Source: Bordetella parapertussis
GTDB taxonomy: Bacteria; Pseudomonadota; Gammaproteobacteria; Burkholderiales; Burkholderiaceae_C
Reading direction: 5' to 3'
Length of the DNA: 17,790 bases
NCBI GenBank assembly: GCA_945900685.1
Contig: CAMDJS010000032.1
Span: 1 to 17,790 of the forward strand
The notes beneath the pieces are model-generated. The model did not search any database and was not told the origin of the DNA. It was given only the letters and a program-made list of their open reading frames with translations. Below are positions 16,445 through 17,790 of this stretch, piece by piece. Position numbers and translations under genes: made by a program. How positions within the stretch are numbered: the stretch's first letter is position 1; each line of letters opens with the position of its first letter.

Positions 16445-16852
16445 CTATAACTTTTCTGACTTGAACGGGTTGCGGATCACAATAGATTCAATCAACTGCC
16501 CGTCTTGCAAGTCTTCTGTCAATACCGTCGAAGCCCGTGCTATCAAAGCAGTGGCAATGATGTTGGCATCGTAAATCGACAGTTGATAACGCTTACACAT
16601 GTCAACAGCTTTTTGTTGGGAAGCCAGCGTTAGTGGAACCACATCGCAAGCTGCTGTCAGCGCTTGAAGTACAGCATCAATTTCTTGCCAGGGCATTTTG
16701 AGTTTTCGCTGGCAAACAGCAGTTACTTTGTTGAGCACTTGAACACTGATAATCCCACCGGCTTCAAGCAGTTGCTGCGCAAGATTTGCTTTTGCAATAT
16801 CAGCGGACAGCAAGTACAAAACGATATTGCTGTCGATAAAAGGTTTTCTCAC
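16445..16852 (-). CDS. PIN-domain toxin (VapC-like) with altered active site
   Basis: A 135-residue PIN-domain protein, the toxin half of a type II toxin-antitoxin pair; PIN toxins are Mg2+-dependent endoribonucleases. Asp7 in FIDSNI is the first expected acid, and Asp94 in the YDAN block and Asp112 in TEDLQDG supply later ones. In the usual VLNE motif the second acid is Glu; here it is Lys42 (VLNKVTAV, codon at 16727-16729), one base change from Glu. That may cripple catalysis. Start is GTG at 16852, overlapping the antitoxin stop in GTGA, which is typical of coupled translation. No nearby ribosome site is clear. Downstream about 120 bases lead to the BMP gene. Confidence 0.88.
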   Translation of the reverse strand: MRKPFIDSNIVLYLLSADIAKANLAQQLLEAGGIISVQVLNKVTAVCQRKLKMPWQEIDAVLQALTAACDVVPLTLASQQKAVDMCKRYQLSIYDANIIATALIARASTVLTEDLQDGQLIESIVIRNPFKSEKL

Positions 16853-17091
16853 AACGCATCTGCCCGCTCATTAGATTGCGTCCTGTCAAAATGAAAATCA
16901 GCAGGCAATTTGCCGCGCAGTTGATGCAAACGATCAAGCAGCGCCCGAGTTGTCGGCTTTTTCATAATTTCAAAAGCGCGTTCACCTGCCAAGTGAAGTT
17001 CAATTTCTTCGCCTTCCTTGAGTTCAAGCGCATTCACAATGCTGGCTGGAATTCTGATGGCCAAGGAGTTGCCCCATTTTGAAACTTGCAT
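16849..17091 (-). CDS. AbrB/MazE-fold antitoxin
   Basis: An 80-residue antitoxin of the swapped-hairpin AbrB type. Residues 1-45 are typical: MQVSKWGNSLAIRIPASIV, then LKEGEEIELHLAG. The C-terminal part (from about 46 to 80) is charged and should bind and silence the toxin. It usually represses its own operon. The start ATG at 17091 has GGAG (about 17097-17100 on the plus strand) upstream. It overlaps the PIN-domain toxin gene by 4 bases. Mixing an AbrB-fold antitoxin with a PIN toxin is common (VapBC type). Confidence 0.9.
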   Translation of the reverse strand: MQVSKWGNSLAIRIPASIVNALELKEGEEIELHLAGERAFEIMKKPTTRALLDRLHQLRGKLPADFHFDRTQSNERADAL

Positions 17092-17106
17092 GTTGACTCC
17101 AGTTAA

Positions 17107-17129
17107 ATATACATTTTTAATTTGTATAT
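17107..17129. promoter_or_regulatory. palindrome upstream of the toxin-antitoxin operon
   Basis: ATATACA (17107-17113) and TGTATAT (17123-17129) form a perfect 7-base inverted repeat with a 9-base spacer in an A+T-rich stretch, 16 bases before the antitoxin start. Its position fits an operator for autorepression by the antitoxin and overlaps the likely promoter. The binding is inferred. Confidence 0.5.
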
Positions 17130-17160
17130 CATACTGCGTGACAGGCCTAAAGAATGCTGG

Positions 17161-17790
17161 CTAGTAAGTTACTGTTCCCAAAATGCCATCGCTGTAATCA
17201 CTCCAAGTTTCCTTGGTAGGGGTCAGTTTGTTGTCCGCGCTTATCCTGTACTGAGTGGTATCTTGGCTTGTGACGTTTGAATTTCTGTCTTTCTCAACCG
17301 AAATAATTGATACCAGTGCCGTTGATGCCGTGTCAGCCTCAATCAAGTAACTCACTTTTTCTGTTCCATTCAAAGTGGATTTTGTGTTGTTGCTGTATTT
17401 TTTGACGGTGTACAACTCACCCGTATCGCCTACTTTAATGTTTGTTGGAAAGGAAGCAAGTCCATCAACGACACTATATGCAGAAGTTCCGTCAGTTCCA
17501 CGATAGTTGTAATTGCTATCAAAATACTCTGTGGAAGAGTTATCAAGCGAAACCGTATTCCCATTTCCGGTGATGTTTCCTCGGATTGTGGTGACCACCT
17601 TTTGGGCTGCAGCGCCCTCAAAAGTCCCCGTCTGAGCTGCACCCTGCGTTACTGATCCAGAGCCATTTGCCGTTACACCGTTCTTGGTAAGAGATGCCGA
17701 AAAGTTAACTTGAAAAGGCGTTGATACAAATGATGCATAAGCTGCCTTTAAGTTAGAGACGTTGGTTGATACAACTTTGCTTTGAGGTTG
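17161..17790 (-). CDS. Ser/Thr/Asn-rich protein, N-terminal part outside window
   Basis: An open reading frame runs from the stop at 17161 to the window edge without a stop (209 codons visible), so the true start is beyond 17790. I do not recognise the family. The visible part is rich in Ser, Thr, Asn, Gly and Val, with no charged clusters and an alternating pattern such as TVSLDNSSTEYF, suggesting beta-rich structure, as in surface or secreted proteins. Whether a signal or lipoprotein peptide precedes it cannot be seen. A 60-base sample (17161-17220) is 43% G+C by hand count, lower than the housekeeping genes here. It lies upstream of the toxin-antitoxin pair on the same strand, 69 bases away. 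Confidence 0.7.
   Translation of the reverse strand, partial: QPQSKVVSTNVSNLKAAYASFVSTPFQVNFSASLTKNGVTANGSGSVTQGAAQTGTFEGAAAQKVVTTIRGNITGNGNTVSLDNSSTEYFDSNYNYRGTDGTSAYSVVDGLASFPTNIKVGDTGELYTVKKYSNNTKSTLNGTEKVSYLIEADTASTALVSIISVEKDRNSNVTSQDTTQYRISADNKLTPTKETWSDYSDGILGTVTY

Overview
The window reads as chromosomal DNA of a betaproteobacterium, most likely Burkholderiales and probably close to Comamonadaceae. The protein families, tight gene packing and moderate-to-high G+C of the housekeeping genes all fit, but no rRNA or other marker gene is present to fix the genus. Eighteen protein genes can be supported, two of them cut by the window edges. I see no tRNA, rRNA, CRISPR array, insertion sequence or prophage. 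Layout: bases 1-4569 are a plus-strand housekeeping block: the 3' part of prfB (release factor 2), pepN (aminopeptidase N) and fbp (class 1 fructose-1,6-bisphosphatase). A small unknown gene follows (4672-5049) and meets, stop codon to stop codon, a leftward cluster. Read right to left (8259 to 5050), that cluster encodes a Tat-exported small subunit, a GMC-type FAD dehydrogenase with a cysteine cluster, a ribbon-helix-helix protein and a long-form glyoxalase I. The spacing (36, 33 and 9 bases) suggests one operon. Divergent from it are a cobalamin-binding-fold (AerR/PpaA-like) sensor gene (8483-9403) and then a gene for an unusual acidic protein (9471-10907). The core of that protein is about 17.7 tandem 12-residue repeats in unbroken register. 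Bases 10915-15177 return to housekeeping genes: a CNNM/CorC-like membrane protein resembling YtfL/PaeA, apaH, an RhlE-type DEAD-box RNA helicase and dcd. A leftward orphan BMP-family substrate-binding protein follows. The right end looks like accessory DNA: an AbrB-fold antitoxin with a PIN-domain toxin, and part of a lower-G+C gene for a Ser/Thr/Asn-rich protein that runs off the window. How they fit together: the dehydrogenase and its small subunit resemble the alpha and gamma subunits of bacterial FAD-dependent glucose or fructose dehydrogenases, exported together by the Tat system, but the usual cytochrome c subunit is absent here. Linking this pair to a glyoxalase and a regulator suggests oxidation of a sugar- or alcohol-type substrate combined with disposal of reactive aldehydes; this is inference. 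The sensor and the repeat protein next to them are the least explained part of the window. The clearest novel signal is the 12-residue repeat protein. Other points worth a second look are the orphan B12/heme-type sensor, a PIN toxin whose expected catalytic glutamate is lysine, and the unusually tight convergent gene ends.
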